64,000 nucleotides of DNA from Tepidimonas taiwanensis. Lineage in GTDB: Bacteria > Pseudomonadota > Gammaproteobacteria > Burkholderiales > Burkholderiaceae_C. The DNA is taken from assembly GCF_020162115.1 (NCBI RefSeq), contig NZ_CP083911.1, positions 2,294,001 to 2,358,000 on the forward strand. The letters are read 5' to 3'. The position numbers and the translations under genes were made by a program. Positions 17,734-26,547 of the stretch are shown piece after piece. How positions within the stretch are numbered: the first letter of the stretch is position 1; every line of letters starts with the position of its first letter. The notes under the pieces were generated by a model. That model was not told the origin of the DNA. It saw only the letters and a list, made by a program, of their open reading frames with translations, and did not search any database.

Positions 17734-18408
17734 ATGCGCGTCTTGCTCGTCGAGGACGAACCCGAATTGGCCCGTTGGTTGGGCAAAACCTTGTCGCGGC
17801 ACGCGGGCTTCGTCGTCGAGTGGGCCCATGATGGACAGCTCGCCGACCGCCGCTTGGCCACCGAAAGCTTCGATGCGGTCGTGCTGGATTTGGGTCTGCC
17901 CGGCATGGATGGACGCAGCGTGATTGCGCGCATGCGGGAGCGCGACGACCGCACACCGGTGTTGGTGCTCACCGCGCGCGACTCGCTGGCCGAACGCGTA
18001 GGCTCGCTGCTGGACGGAGCAGACGATTTTTTGCCCAAACCTTTCATGATCGAGGAGCTCCAGGCGCGCCTGCAGGCGCTGGTGCGCCGCTCCCGCGGCT
18101 TACAACACCCCCGGCTGGCATGCGGACCGCTGACCTACGATGTGGCCACGCAACGCTTCAGCGTGCACGGCGAGACGCTGGCGCTGTCGCCGCGTGAACA
18201 CGCCGTGTTGCGTGCGCTTATCCAAAAGAGCGGCGAGCCGCTGAGCAAACAACAAATCCTCGAGCGCGTCTTTGCCGACGACGCCGACGTCAACTGCGAG
18301 GCCGTGGAGGTTTACGTACACCGCCTGCGCAAAAAACTCGCCGGCAAGGGCGCACAGATCGTGACGCTGCGCGGACTGGGCTACTGTCTGGAGCCCGAGC
18401 AACCGTGA
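17734..18408 (+). CDS. tctD: Response regulator TctD
   Basis: OmpR-family response regulator of 224 residues. The receiver domain starts MRVLLVEDEPELARWLG and has phosphoacceptor D52 (VVLDLGLPGMDG), TAR and the KP pair (FLPKPF). The C-terminal winged helix ends RGLGYCLEPEQP. It is expected to activate tctCBA in response to tricarboxylates sensed by TctE. Its stop overlaps the GTG start of tctE (GTGA), so the pair is coupled. It is embedded between two tctC copies rather than divergent from the transporter genes. Confidence 0.93.
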   Translation: MRVLLVEDEPELARWLGKTLSRHAGFVVEWAHDGQLADRRLATESFDAVVLDLGLPGMDGRSVIARMRERDDRTPVLVLTARDSLAERVGSLLDGADDFLPKPFMIEELQARLQALVRRSRGLQHPRLACGPLTYDVATQRFSVHGETLALSPREHAVLRALIQKSGEPLSKQQILERVFADDADVNCEAVEVYVHRLRKKLAGKGAQIVTLRGLGYCLEPEQP

Positions 18409-19835
18409 AATCGTGGCAACGCCTGAGCCTCAAAGCGGTCTTGCTGGGGTGGCTCGTGCCGGGCCTGGTGCTGATCATGGGGCTGACGCTGTGGCGCTCC
18501 AATCAGCTGCTGCGCCAAGAGGTCGACGCCGCCTACGATCGCGCCCTGGCCGGGGCGCTGCGCGCCATCGATCTCAACGTCTCCACCGCCAGCGGTGGAC
18601 TCGCCGTCGAGCAACCCTTCGTGCTGCTCGAATTTTTCGAGCTGACCACCAACGCGCGCGTGTATTTTCGCGTCGCTACCGAAGACGGCTTGGCCGAGAT
18701 CGGCAGCCCCTTTCTGCCGCTGCCCGCCGAGCCCCTGCGCACGGGCGAGCCACGCTTTTACTACGCCATGCACGAGGACACACCGGTGCGCGTGGCGGCG
18801 CTGGCCCGCCCGGCCACACCGCCACTGCCCAACAACCCGACGACCCGCATCGTCTTGCAGGTGGCCGAAAGCGTGGGCACGCGAGAGATATTCCTGCGCC
18901 AGCTGCTGCGTCGCAGCATCGAGCGCGACCTCATCGGCATCGCCATGAGCGTGGTGCTATTGATCGTTGGCGTGGTGGTGGCGCTGCGGCCCTTGACACG
19001 GCTGCAACGCGAACTCGAGGCCCGGGCGGCAGACGACCTGCGCCCCATCGACGACACGGGTGTGCCCACCGAGGTACGGCCTCTGGTGGCGGCCGTCAAT
19101 CGGCACATGGCGCGCTACGCCGACATGGCGCGCGCGCAGCGGCAGTTTCTCGACGATGCCTCGCATCAGCTGCGCACGCCGCTGAGCGTGCTGCGCACGC
19201 AAGTGGACTACGCGCTGCGCGAGCACGACATGGCCGAGGTGCACCGCGCCTTGCAGGCCATGCACGAGGGGTTGGATCGCGCCGTGCGCATGGTCAATCA
19301 GATGCTGGCGCTGGCGCGCGCCCGTGACGCGTCGCTGACCTTGCAGTCGTGGGTCCGCGAAACCGTGGACCTGAGTGCACTGGCGTGCGAGGTGGTGCGA
19401 CTGCAGCTCCCGCAAGCCCGATCCAAGCGTCTGGACCTTGGGGTCGAAGCCCCGGATAACGGCCCGCTCATCCACGGCTGCGAATGGATGCTGCGAGAGG
19501 CCGTCGCCAACTTGCTCGACAACGCCATTCGCTACACCCCTGAGGGGGGATCGATCACGGTGGCGGTGCGCAGCCACAGCGGCTGCGTGTGGATCGAAAT
19601 CGAAGATCAAGGCCCGGGCATGACGCCACACGACATCACACTGGCGGGCACACGCTTTCGGCGTGGAACAGCAGGCAAAGCGCTGCCGGGAGCCGGGTTG
19701 GGGCTGGCCATCGTGCACACCATCGCGCAGGCCCACGGCGCACGGCTGGAGCTGCGCAATCGAACGGACGGGCGCACCGGCTTGGTGGCGGCCTTGGTGT
19801 TTTCCCTAGGAGGTCCCGCGCATTCCGAAAGCTAA
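18405..19835 (+). CDS. tctE: Sensor histidine kinase TctE
   Basis: Membrane kinase of 476 residues partnered with TctD. It has two transmembrane helices (about residues 10-30 and 176-194) bounding a ~145-residue periplasmic sensor domain. The HAMP-like linker is followed by the H-box ASHQLRTPLS with phosphorylated H254. The ATPase domain shows NLLDNAIRYTP (N-box), DQGPGM (G1) and GAGLGLAIV (G2). The start is GTG at 18405, overlapping the tctD stop. The sensed ligand is presumably a tri- or dicarboxylate, possibly bound to TctC; the ligand is not deducible from sequence. Confidence 0.93.
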   Translation: MKSWQRLSLKAVLLGWLVPGLVLIMGLTLWRSNQLLRQEVDAAYDRALAGALRAIDLNVSTASGGLAVEQPFVLLEFFELTTNARVYFRVATEDGLAEIGSPFLPLPAEPLRTGEPRFYYAMHEDTPVRVAALARPATPPLPNNPTTRIVLQVAESVGTREIFLRQLLRRSIERDLIGIAMSVVLLIVGVVVALRPLTRLQRELEARAADDLRPIDDTGVPTEVRPLVAAVNRHMARYADMARAQRQFLDDASHQLRTPLSVLRTQVDYALREHDMAEVHRALQAMHEGLDRAVRMVNQMLALARARDASLTLQSWVRETVDLSALACEVVRLQLPQARSKRLDLGVEAPDNGPLIHGCEWMLREAVANLLDNAIRYTPEGGSITVAVRSHSGCVWIEIEDQGPGMTPHDITLAGTRFRRGTAGKALPGAGLGLAIVHTIAQAHGARLELRNRTDGRTGLVAALVFSLGGPAHSES

Positions 19836-19910
19836 CTGAAAGGCGGTGTTCGCTACCGTAGGCGCTCCCGACAAACAGACGGGCAACCCTCGACATTGGA
19901 GACATCGACG

Positions 19911-20891
19911 ATGAACTGGAAAAACTGGCTACTTTCAACTGTCGTAGCACTGACGGGGTGGGCCACCGCAACCGTGCAGGCCGAGCCAGCGCGCCCCGAA
20001 TGCGTCGCGCCCGCCCAGCCCGGCGGCGGCTTTGACCTCACCTGCCGTCTGGCTCAAACCGCCTTGGCCGACAGCGGCGCCCTCAAAACGCCGATGCGCA
20101 TCTCCTACATGCCTGGCGGCGTGGGTGCCGTGGCCTACAACAACATCATCACCCAGCGCCCGGGGGAAGCCGGCACCATCGTGGCCTTCTCCGGCGGCTC
20201 GCTGCTGAACTTGGCTCAGGGCAAATTTGGCAAATACACGGTCGACGACGTGCGCTGGCTCGCCGCCATCGGAGCCGACTACGGGGTCATCATGGTGCGC
20301 GCTGACGGCCCCTACCAAGACCTCAAGGCACTCATGGCCGCGCTCAAGGGCGACCCCGGCCAAATCGTATTTGGCGGTGGCGGCTCGGTCGGCAGCCAAG
20401 ACTGGATGAAAGCGGCTCTCACAGCCAAAGCCGCCGGCGTGGACTACAAGCGCATCCGCTACGTGGCGTTCGAAGGCGGAGGGGATGCGTTGACCGCGCT
20501 GCGTGGCGGCCACATCCACGTACAAATGGGCGACGCCTCCGAAGCCGCGCAAGCGCTCGAGGGTGGTGCCCCCGTGCGCGTGCTGGCCGTCTACAGCCAG
20601 AAGCGCCTGCCGGGCCGGCTCTCCAACGTGCCCACCGCGATCGAGCAGGGATTCGCTATCGATTGGCCCATCATCCGCGGCTTCTACATGGGGCCCAAAG
20701 TCTCGGACGCCGACTACCAATGGTGGGCGGCCGCCTTCAAAAAGGCGATGAGTGCGCCTGGCTTCGCTACCTTGCAGCAACAGCGCGGTCTCTTCCCCTT
20801 CGACATGGTGGGGGCTGAGCTCGACCGCTACGTCAAGGAGCGCACTCGCGCTTACGCCGAACTGGTCAAAGAATTCGGCCTGTCCAAGTAA
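19911..20891 (+). CDS. tctC: Tricarboxylate-binding protein TctC (copy 2)
   Basis: Second Bug-type periplasmic binding protein of the locus, 326 residues with a clean Sec signal (NWLLSTVVALTGWATATVQA). It precedes tctB and tctA directly and so is the likely main receptor of this transporter. Shared blocks with copy 1 include PGGGFDLTCRLAQ, GGGGSVGSQDW and RGFYMGPKVS. GGAG lies 9 bases before the ATG at 19911. A few codons upstream (TTG at 19896) is an alternative start but would include the ribosome site. Confidence 0.93.
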   Translation: MNWKNWLLSTVVALTGWATATVQAEPARPECVAPAQPGGGFDLTCRLAQTALADSGALKTPMRISYMPGGVGAVAYNNIITQRPGEAGTIVAFSGGSLLNLAQGKFGKYTVDDVRWLAAIGADYGVIMVRADGPYQDLKALMAALKGDPGQIVFGGGGSVGSQDWMKAALTAKAAGVDYKRIRYVAFEGGGDALTALRGGHIHVQMGDASEAAQALEGGAPVRVLAVYSQKRLPGRLSNVPTAIEQGFAIDWPIIRGFYMGPKVSDADYQWWAAAFKKAMSAPGFATLQQQRGLFPFDMVGAELDRYVKERTRAYAELVKEFGLSK

Positions 20892-20984
20892 CCCCCCGCT
20901 CGACCCCGCCGCTGCACGCCGCAGGCGGCGGGGTTCGTGTATCTTTCTGTACATCTGCACATCTGTACCGACAGGAAGCGCCCC

Positions 20985-21428
20985 ATGTTTCTGAACGACC
21001 GTGTGCTGGGGCTGTTTGCCCTGCTGCTGGCCGCGCTGCTGGCCTGGAAGGGCTGGGACTTGCAGGCCCCCTTCTCCTACGAGCCCGTCGGTCCGCGCGC
21101 CTTTCCGCTGCTGCTGGCGACCGTCATCGCCGGCTGCGGCGCGTGGCTGCTCGTGCGCGGCCGCGAACACGCCGAGCCCAACCCCCCGGGGGCCAACACA
21201 CGCATCGCCGCCATGGCCGCGCTGGTCACGGGCTATGCGCTGGCCTTTGTGAGCCTGGGCTTCATCGTGTCCACCGCGCTCATGGCCACGCTCGTCGGCC
21301 GCCTATTCGGGGGCCGTTGGCACCACTGCGCCATCGGCGGCGCGGGCCTGGGACTGGGCCTTTACCTGCTGTTCGACAAGGTGTTTGAGGTGGTCCTGCC
21401 CATGGGCGTGCTGAATTTCGGGAGCTAA
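20985..21428 (+). CDS. tctB: TctB, small membrane subunit of tricarboxylate transporter
   Basis: Small membrane protein of 147 residues with about four hydrophobic segments, for example RVLGLFALLLAALLAWKGW, FPLLLATVIAGCGAWLLV, AALVTGYALAFVSLGFIV and GLGLGLYLLFDKVFEVVLP. The YEPVGPRAFP segment after the first helix is characteristic of TctB. It works with TctA in the inner membrane. An AGGAAG ribosome site precedes the ATG at 20985. The tctA start follows 3 bp after its stop. Confidence 0.9.
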   Translation: MFLNDRVLGLFALLLAALLAWKGWDLQAPFSYEPVGPRAFPLLLATVIAGCGAWLLVRGREHAEPNPPGANTRIAAMAALVTGYALAFVSLGFIVSTALMATLVGRLFGGRWHHCAIGGAGLGLGLYLLFDKVFEVVLPMGVLNFGS

Positions 21429-21431
21429 AGA

Positions 21432-22979
21432 ATGGATGTTTTGCAACACCTGGGGCTGGGTTTTGGTGTGGCCCTCTCCCCGACCAACTTGCTGGTAGCC
21501 GCCGTCGGGGCTTTCTTGGGGACGGTGGTCGGGGTGCTGCCGGGCCTGGGCCCCATCAACGGCGTGGCCATGCTGGTACCCATCGCTTTTGCGATGAACC
21601 TGCCGCCCGAAACATCGCTGATACTGCTGGCAGCGGTCTACGTCGGTGCAGAGTACGGTGGGCGCATCACTTCCATTTTGCTCAATGTGCCGGGCGAAGC
21701 CGCCGCGGTCATGACCACGCTCGACGGCTACCCCTTGGCCCGCCAAGGCATGGCCAGCGTGGCCCTGTCGCTGTCGGCTTGGGCTTCCTTTATCGGCTCA
21801 ACCGTGGCGATTCTGGGCGTGGCCGCTTTTGCACCGCTGGTGGCCAAATGGGCGCTGGCCTTCGGTCCGGCCGAGTACTTTGTGTTGATGGTGTTTGCCT
21901 TTTGTGCCCTGAGCAGCCTGCTGGGCGACCAACCGGTCAAAGGCGTACTAGCAGCGACCATCGGCCTGGCGATCGCCTGCGTGGGGGTGGACGCGAACTC
22001 GGGCGTCTACCGCTACACCTTTGATCTGCCCGAGCTGGCCGATGGCATCGATTTCGTCGTCGTGGTCATCGGTTTGTTTGCCATCGCCGAAATGCTGCAA
22101 ATGCTGGAGAACCTGCTCACCGGGCAGAAGGTCGAGGTGCCCCCGGGCGAACGCAAGCTCTTCAACTGGCGCGAGCTGCGGCTGACGTGGTGGACCACCG
22201 TGCGCTCGGCGCTGATGGGCTTTGGCATTGGCGTGCTGCCCGGAGCCGGAGCCAGCGTCGCCTCGGCCGTGGCCTATGCCAACGAAAAGCGCTTGCACGA
22301 AGGCAAAGACCCCAATGCCCGATTTGGTCAGGGTGACTTGCGTGGACTGGCCGCGCCGGAAGCCGCCAACAACAGCGCCGCCACCGGCTCCTTCATCCCC
22401 ATGCTCACGCTGGGCGTGCCCGGCTCGGGCACCACGGCGGTGATGATGGGGGCCCTCACGCTCTACAACATCACCCCCGGCCCGGTGCTCTTCGACGCCC
22501 AGCCTGCACTGGTGTGGGGTCTCATCGCCTCACTCTTCATCGCCAACGTGATGCTCTTCATCATGAACGTGCCCATGGTGCGCGTCTTCGCCGCGATGCT
22601 GGCCATCCCCGGCTGGCTGCTGGTGCCGGGCATCCTGGCGGTGAGCTTCATCGGCGTGTACGCGCTCAGCTCCAGCACCTTCGATCTGCTGCTGATGGTG
22701 GGCATCGGCGTGGTCGGCTACGGCCTGCGCAAAATGGGCCTGCCGATGGCCCCGATGGTGCTGGGCGTGGTGCTCGGTGGCTTGATGGAGCAAAACCTGC
22801 GCCGTGCGCTGTCGATCACCAACGGCGAGCTGCACATCCTGTGGTCCAGCCCGGTGACGATGGGGTTGTGGATGTTGGCCGCGGCCGTGCTGGTGGTGCC
22901 ACCGCTGCTGCGCGCACGCAGGCACCGTCGCTCGGCCACCACGCCCCGCGGCGACGCGCTCGCCCAGCGCACACAGTGA
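21432..22979 (+). CDS. tctA: TctA, large membrane subunit of tricarboxylate transporter
   Basis: Polytopic inner-membrane permease of 515 residues with about 10-12 hydrophobic helices. Its N-terminal motif GTVVGVLPGLGPINGVAMLVP and the matching repeat GFGIGVLPGAGASVAS are the two inverted-repeat signature segments of TctA. It also carries GSFIPMLTLGVPGSGTTAVMMGAL, typical of the family. It transports tri- or dicarboxylates by cation symport with TctB and a TctC receptor. GGAG sits 7-8 bases before the ATG. It is the last gene of the tct operon. Confidence 0.94.
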   Translation: MDVLQHLGLGFGVALSPTNLLVAAVGAFLGTVVGVLPGLGPINGVAMLVPIAFAMNLPPETSLILLAAVYVGAEYGGRITSILLNVPGEAAAVMTTLDGYPLARQGMASVALSLSAWASFIGSTVAILGVAAFAPLVAKWALAFGPAEYFVLMVFAFCALSSLLGDQPVKGVLAATIGLAIACVGVDANSGVYRYTFDLPELADGIDFVVVVIGLFAIAEMLQMLENLLTGQKVEVPPGERKLFNWRELRLTWWTTVRSALMGFGIGVLPGAGASVASAVAYANEKRLHEGKDPNARFGQGDLRGLAAPEAANNSAATGSFIPMLTLGVPGSGTTAVMMGALTLYNITPGPVLFDAQPALVWGLIASLFIANVMLFIMNVPMVRVFAAMLAIPGWLLVPGILAVSFIGVYALSSSTFDLLLMVGIGVVGYGLRKMGLPMAPMVLGVVLGGLMEQNLRRALSITNGELHILWSSPVTMGLWMLAAAVLVVPPLLRARRHRRSATTPRGDALAQRTQ

Positions 22980-22998
22980 CAAGTGACAGCACCCCAAC

Positions 22999-23025
22999 AC
23001 CGGCTCGGGATGCGCCTGAGCCGGT
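22999..23025. terminator. Possible hairpin between convergent tctA and pyrC
   Basis: An 8-bp inverted repeat, ACCGGCTC and GAGCCGGT with an 11-nt loop, lies in the 85-bp gap between two convergent genes. It has no U-run on either side, so intrinsic termination is only possible, not certain. Confidence 0.35.
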
Positions 23026-23064
23026 CGCGGGCGGTGGCGCACAGCGCACGACTGGGGAGATCGC

Positions 23065-24105
23065 TCAAGCCACCAGCCGCCAGCGCAGCGTCTCGCCGCC
23101 GCGTAGCGGCTTGACCACCGCCTCGCCGAACGTGTACGACTCGGGCAGCGTCCACGCCTCGCGCCGCAGCGTCACGCGCGTGGTGTTGCGCGGCAGGCCG
23201 TAGAAATCCGGTCCGTGGAAGCTGGCGAACGCCTCCAGCCGGTCCAGCGCGCCCGCCGCCTCGAACGCCTCCGCATACAGCTCCAGCGCGGCCGGCGCCG
23301 TGTAGCACCCGGCGCATCCCGTGGCGTGCTCCTTCAGGCGCGCGGGGTGCGGGGCCGTGTCCGTGCCCAGGAAAAAACGCGGGTCACCGCTGGTCGCGGC
23401 GGCCACCAGCGCGCGGCGGTGCTCCTCGCGCTTGAGCACGGGCAGGCAGTAATAGTGCGGCCGGATGCCACCGGTGAAGATCGCGTTGCGGTTGTAGAGC
23501 AGGTGGTGCGCCGTGATGGTCGCCGCGAGATGCCGCGGCGCCGCGGCGACGTACTGCGCTGCCTCCTTGGTCGTGATGTGCTCGAGCACGATGCGCAGCT
23601 CGGAAAAGTCGCGCCGCAGCGGCTCGAGCACCCGCTCGATGAAGACCGCCTCGCGGTCGAAGATGTCGATCTCGCCGTCGGTCACCTCGCCGTGCACGAG
23701 CAGCAGCACGCCCTCGCGCTGCATCGCCTCGAGCGTCCGATACGTCTTGCGGATGTCGGTCACGCCGGCGTCGCTGTTGGTCGTGGCGCCCGCCGGGTAG
23801 AGCTTGACCGCCACCACCCCCGCCTCGCGCGCGCGGCGGATTTCCTCCGGCGGCAGGTTGTCCGTCAAATAGAGCGTCATCAGCGGCTCGAACGCCATGC
23901 CCGCCGGCAGTGCGGCGAGGATGCGCTGCCGGTACGCCACCGCCTGCGCGGCGGTGGTCACGGGCGGCTTGAGGTTCGGCATGACGATGGCGCGCGCGAA
24001 CTGCGCGGCCGTGTGCGGCACCGTCGTGGCCAGCGCTGCGCCATCGCGCAGGTGCACGTGCCAATCGTCGGGGCGGGTGAGCGTGAGTTCGGCGGCGGTA
24101 TCCAT
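23065..24105 (-). CDS. pyrC: Dihydroorotase
   Basis: Zinc amidohydrolase that forms dihydroorotate in pyrimidine synthesis; 346 residues, E. coli PyrC size. It has the metal-binding motif DDWHVHLRDG (H16 and H18), the carbamylated Lys in VAVKLYPAGAT, EHITTK, and FLGTDTAPH with the catalytic Asp. The start at 24105 (MDTAAELTLTRPDDWHVH) matches the family; a longer reading to 24150 has no support. It is monocistronic by position, convergent with tctA. Confidence 0.95.
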   Translation of the reverse strand: MDTAAELTLTRPDDWHVHLRDGAALATTVPHTAAQFARAIVMPNLKPPVTTAAQAVAYRQRILAALPAGMAFEPLMTLYLTDNLPPEEIRRAREAGVVAVKLYPAGATTNSDAGVTDIRKTYRTLEAMQREGVLLLVHGEVTDGEIDIFDREAVFIERVLEPLRRDFSELRIVLEHITTKEAAQYVAAAPRHLAATITAHHLLYNRNAIFTGGIRPHYYCLPVLKREEHRRALVAAATSGDPRFFLGTDTAPHPARLKEHATGCAGCYTAPAALELYAEAFEAAGALDRLEAFASFHGPDFYGLPRNTTRVTLRREAWTLPESYTFGEAVVKPLRGGETLRWRLVA

Positions 24106-24187
24106 TGCCTGCGATTGTCGCACCCCTGCCACGGACCCGTCGCGGGCCACGCGCTACAACAACACCACGCACGCCCCACTGGCCCCG

Positions 24188-24263
24188 CCGCACGGCGGGC
24201 ACGACTCGCACTCGACGCGGTGGCACCCACCATCGAGGCCGCCCCCGCACGGCGGGCACGACT
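24188..24263. repeat. 19-bp direct repeat downstream of gltL
   Basis: Two identical 19-bp copies, CCGCACGGCGGGCACGACT, lie at 24188-24206 and 24245-24263, just beyond the gltL stop. Each contains the short inverted repeat CCCGC-ACG-GCGGG or a near variant. They could be a small duplicated hairpin ending the glt transcript. No U-run is present. The function is unknown. Confidence 0.6.
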
Positions 24264-24266
24264 GGC

Positions 24267-25016
24267 TCAGTGCGACAGGATCTTGTTGAGGAAGTCTTTG
24301 GTGCGCGGCTGGCGCGCGTCCGGGTTGCCGAAGAACTCCTCCTTCGGACAGTCCTCCAGGATCTTGCCACCGACGTCCATGAAGATGACGCGGTCGCTCA
24401 CCTTGCGCGCAAAGCCCATTTCGTGCGTCACGCACATCATCGTCATGCCCTCCTGCGCCAGGCCGATCATGACGTCGAGCACCTCGCCCACCATCTCCGG
24501 GTCGAGCGCGCTGGTGGGCTCGTCGAACAGCATCACGATCGGGTCCATCGACAGCGCCCGGGCGATCGCCACACGCTGCTGCTGACCGCCGGAGAGCTGC
24601 CCCGGGTACTTGTCCTTGTGCGCCATCAGGCCCACGCGCTCCAGGTACTTCAGGCCGTGCTTTTTGGCGTCCTCGGGGTTGCGGCCCAGCACCTTCACCT
24701 GCGCCAGCGTCAGGTTCTCCGTCACCGTCAGGTGCGGAAACAGCTCGAAGTGCTGAAACACCATCCCGACGTGGCTGCGCAGTTTGGGCAGGTTGGTCTT
24801 CGGGTCGTGCACCGGCTCGCCGTTGACCCAGATTTCCCCCTGCTGGATCGGCTCCAGCGCGTTGATGGTCTTGATGAGCGTGGACTTGCCCGAACCGGAC
24901 GGCCCGCACACCACGACCACCTCGCCCTTGCGGATGGTGGTGGAGCAGTCGTTGAGCACCTGCACGGGGCCGTACCACTTGGAGACGTTTTTCAGTTCGA
25001 TCATCGGTCGTTCCAT
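24267..25016 (-). CDS. gltL: Glutamate/aspartate ABC transporter, ATP-binding subunit
   Basis: ATPase of the polar amino acid ABC transporter, 249 residues. Walker A is GPSGSGKST (about 38-46), the Q-loop FQHFELFPHLTV, signature LSGGQQQR, Walker B VMLFDEPTSALD and H-loop THEMGFAR. The sequence is very close to E. coli GltL as I recall it. The ATG at 25016 follows an AAGGA-type site; an internal ATG at 25004 (MIELKNVS) would match E. coli's start better. It is last in gltI-J-K-L. Confidence 0.95.
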   Translation of the reverse strand: MERPMIELKNVSKWYGPVQVLNDCSTTIRKGEVVVVCGPSGSGKSTLIKTINALEPIQQGEIWVNGEPVHDPKTNLPKLRSHVGMVFQHFELFPHLTVTENLTLAQVKVLGRNPEDAKKHGLKYLERVGLMAHKDKYPGQLSGGQQQRVAIARALSMDPIVMLFDEPTSALDPEMVGEVLDVMIGLAQEGMTMMCVTHEMGFARKVSDRVIFMDVGGKILEDCPKEEFFGNPDARQPRTKDFLNKILSH

Positions 25017-25043
25017 GACGACATCCTTCCGATGGGGGCGGGG

Positions 25044-25712
25044 TCAGCGGATGATGGCGATGCGCGCGTGCAACCGCTTGACCAACGCCGAGAGGCTGTA
25101 GCAAATGACGAAGTACACGACCGCGGCGGCGAGATACGCCTCGATCGGGCGGCCGTAGTTCTTGCCGGCGATCTCGAAGCCCTTGAGCAGGTCATACGCG
25201 CCGATCGCGTACACGAGCGAGGTGTCCTGAAACAGGATGATGGTCTGCGTCAGGAACACCGGCAGCATGTTGCGAAACGCCTGCGGCAGGATGACGTAGC
25301 GCATGTTTTGCCCGTACGTCAGCCCGAGCGCCTGGCCGGCGTAGACCTGGCCGCGCGGGATCGACTGGATGCCCGCGCGCACGATCTCGCTGAAGTACGC
25401 CGCCTCGAACGCGATGAAGGTGATCACCGCCGACGCCTCCGCGCCGATGGGCCGGCCGATCACGAACGGCACCAGCAGGAAGAACCACAGGATCACCATC
25501 ACCAGCGGAATGCTGCGCATGCCGTTGACGTAGACCGTCGCCGGCCACACCAGCCACGCGCGGCCTGAGAGGCGCATCAACGCCAGCACCGTGCCGAACG
25601 CCACGCCGCCCAGCGTCGCCACCACCGTCAGCATCAGGCTGAACTGCAGGCCTTTGAGGACGAAGTTGCTGATGACGTCCCAGTTGTAGAAAGACCAGTC
25701 GAGCGTCAGCAT
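25044..25712 (-). CDS. gltK: Glutamate/aspartate ABC transporter, permease GltK
   Basis: Inner-membrane permease of 222 residues with about five helices. It has the His/Glu/Phe-type permease EAA segment EIVRAGIQSIPRGQVYAGQALGLTYGQNMRYVILPQA. Sequence and position match GltK. The start codon lies one base after the gltJ stop, so the pair is coupled. The gltL gene follows 27 bp downstream. Confidence 0.94.
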   Translation of the reverse strand: MLTLDWSFYNWDVISNFVLKGLQFSLMLTVVATLGGVAFGTVLALMRLSGRAWLVWPATVYVNGMRSIPLVMVILWFFLLVPFVIGRPIGAEASAVITFIAFEAAYFSEIVRAGIQSIPRGQVYAGQALGLTYGQNMRYVILPQAFRNMLPVFLTQTIILFQDTSLVYAIGAYDLLKGFEIAGKNYGRPIEAYLAAAVVYFVICYSLSALVKRLHARIAIIR

Positions 25713-25713
25713 C

Positions 25714-26469
25714 TCAGTGCCCCCCTGCCGCGCCGCTGGCGATGAAACCCGGCACGCGCACGCGCCGCTCGATCCAGGCCATCAGCCGGTTGATGGCGAA
25801 GGCCGAGACGATGTACAGCCCCGTGACCGCGAGGTAGATCTCGATGCCGCGCGAGGTTTCCTCCTGCGCCTGCATCGCAAACATCGTCAGCTCCGCCACC
25901 GACACCGCAAACGCCACCGAGGAGTTTTTGAAGATATTCATCGTCTCGCTCGTCAGCGGCGGGATGATGATGCGAAACGCCATCGGCAGCAGCACGTGGC
26001 GGTACGCCTGAGCGGTGGTGAGCCCCAGCGCCAGCGCCGCGTAGCGCTGCCCGCGCGGCAGCGACTGGATGCCGGACTTGACCTGCTCGGCGATGCGCGC
26101 CGACGTGAACAGCCCGAGCGCGATCACCACCAGCACGAACCCCGGCACGCCCTTGAGCGCGGGGATCAGCGCCGGAATCACGTGGTACCACAGAAAAATC
26201 TGCACCAGCAGCGGAATGTTGCGAAACAGCTCCACCCAGGCGTTGCCGAATCGCACGACCCAGGGGCTGTGGGGCAGCGTGCGCAGTGTGCCAATGACGC
26301 TGCCCACGACGAGCGCCAGCAACAGCGCCAGCACCGACACCGACACCGTCCAGCCCCACGCCGACAGCATCCACTCAAGGTAAGTGATGTCGCCGCCCGG
26401 GCCGAAGCAGCGCGGCTGCACCTCGCGGGTGATGGTGTCCTCGCAGAACACCTGCCAATCCCATTGCAT
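25714..26469 (-). CDS. gltJ: Glutamate/aspartate ABC transporter, permease GltJ
   Basis: Inner-membrane permease of 251 residues. The N-terminus MQWDWQVFCEDTI and the EAA loop RIAEQVKSGIQSLPRGQRYAALALGLTTAQAYRHVLLPMA are typical of GltJ. It pairs with GltK to form the channel. It follows gltI across a 78-bp gap that holds a strong terminator-like hairpin (26498-26525). Confidence 0.94.
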   Translation of the reverse strand: MQWDWQVFCEDTITREVQPRCFGPGGDITYLEWMLSAWGWTVSVSVLALLLALVVGSVIGTLRTLPHSPWVVRFGNAWVELFRNIPLLVQIFLWYHVIPALIPALKGVPGFVLVVIALGLFTSARIAEQVKSGIQSLPRGQRYAALALGLTTAQAYRHVLLPMAFRIIIPPLTSETMNIFKNSSVAFAVSVAELTMFAMQAQEETSRGIEIYLAVTGLYIVSAFAINRLMAWIERRVRVPGFIASGAAGGH

Positions 26470-26484
26470 GCGATGAGCTCCCGT

Positions 26485-26525
26485 CCGAAAACAAAAGACC
26501 CCGGCGCGCGAGGCGCGCTCGGGGT
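26485..26525 (-). terminator. Partial terminator between gltI and gltJ
   Basis: On the minus strand ACCCCG and GCGCGC arms pair across a 3-nt loop, with one bulged base (26498-26525). They are followed by CTTTTGTTTTC. This is a credible intrinsic terminator located inside the operon. Such an attenuator would let more gltI (binding protein) message accumulate than permease message, a common arrangement in ABC uptake operons. Confidence 0.75.
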
Positions 26526-26547
26526 TCGAGGACTCACGAGGCCGCGC

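Noticed and set aside
24154..24266. Frame reading SCPPCGG..ESCPPCGG that looks like a zinc ribbon
   Set aside because: It arises from the 19-bp direct repeat in a frame shifted from gltL; no start or ribosome site.
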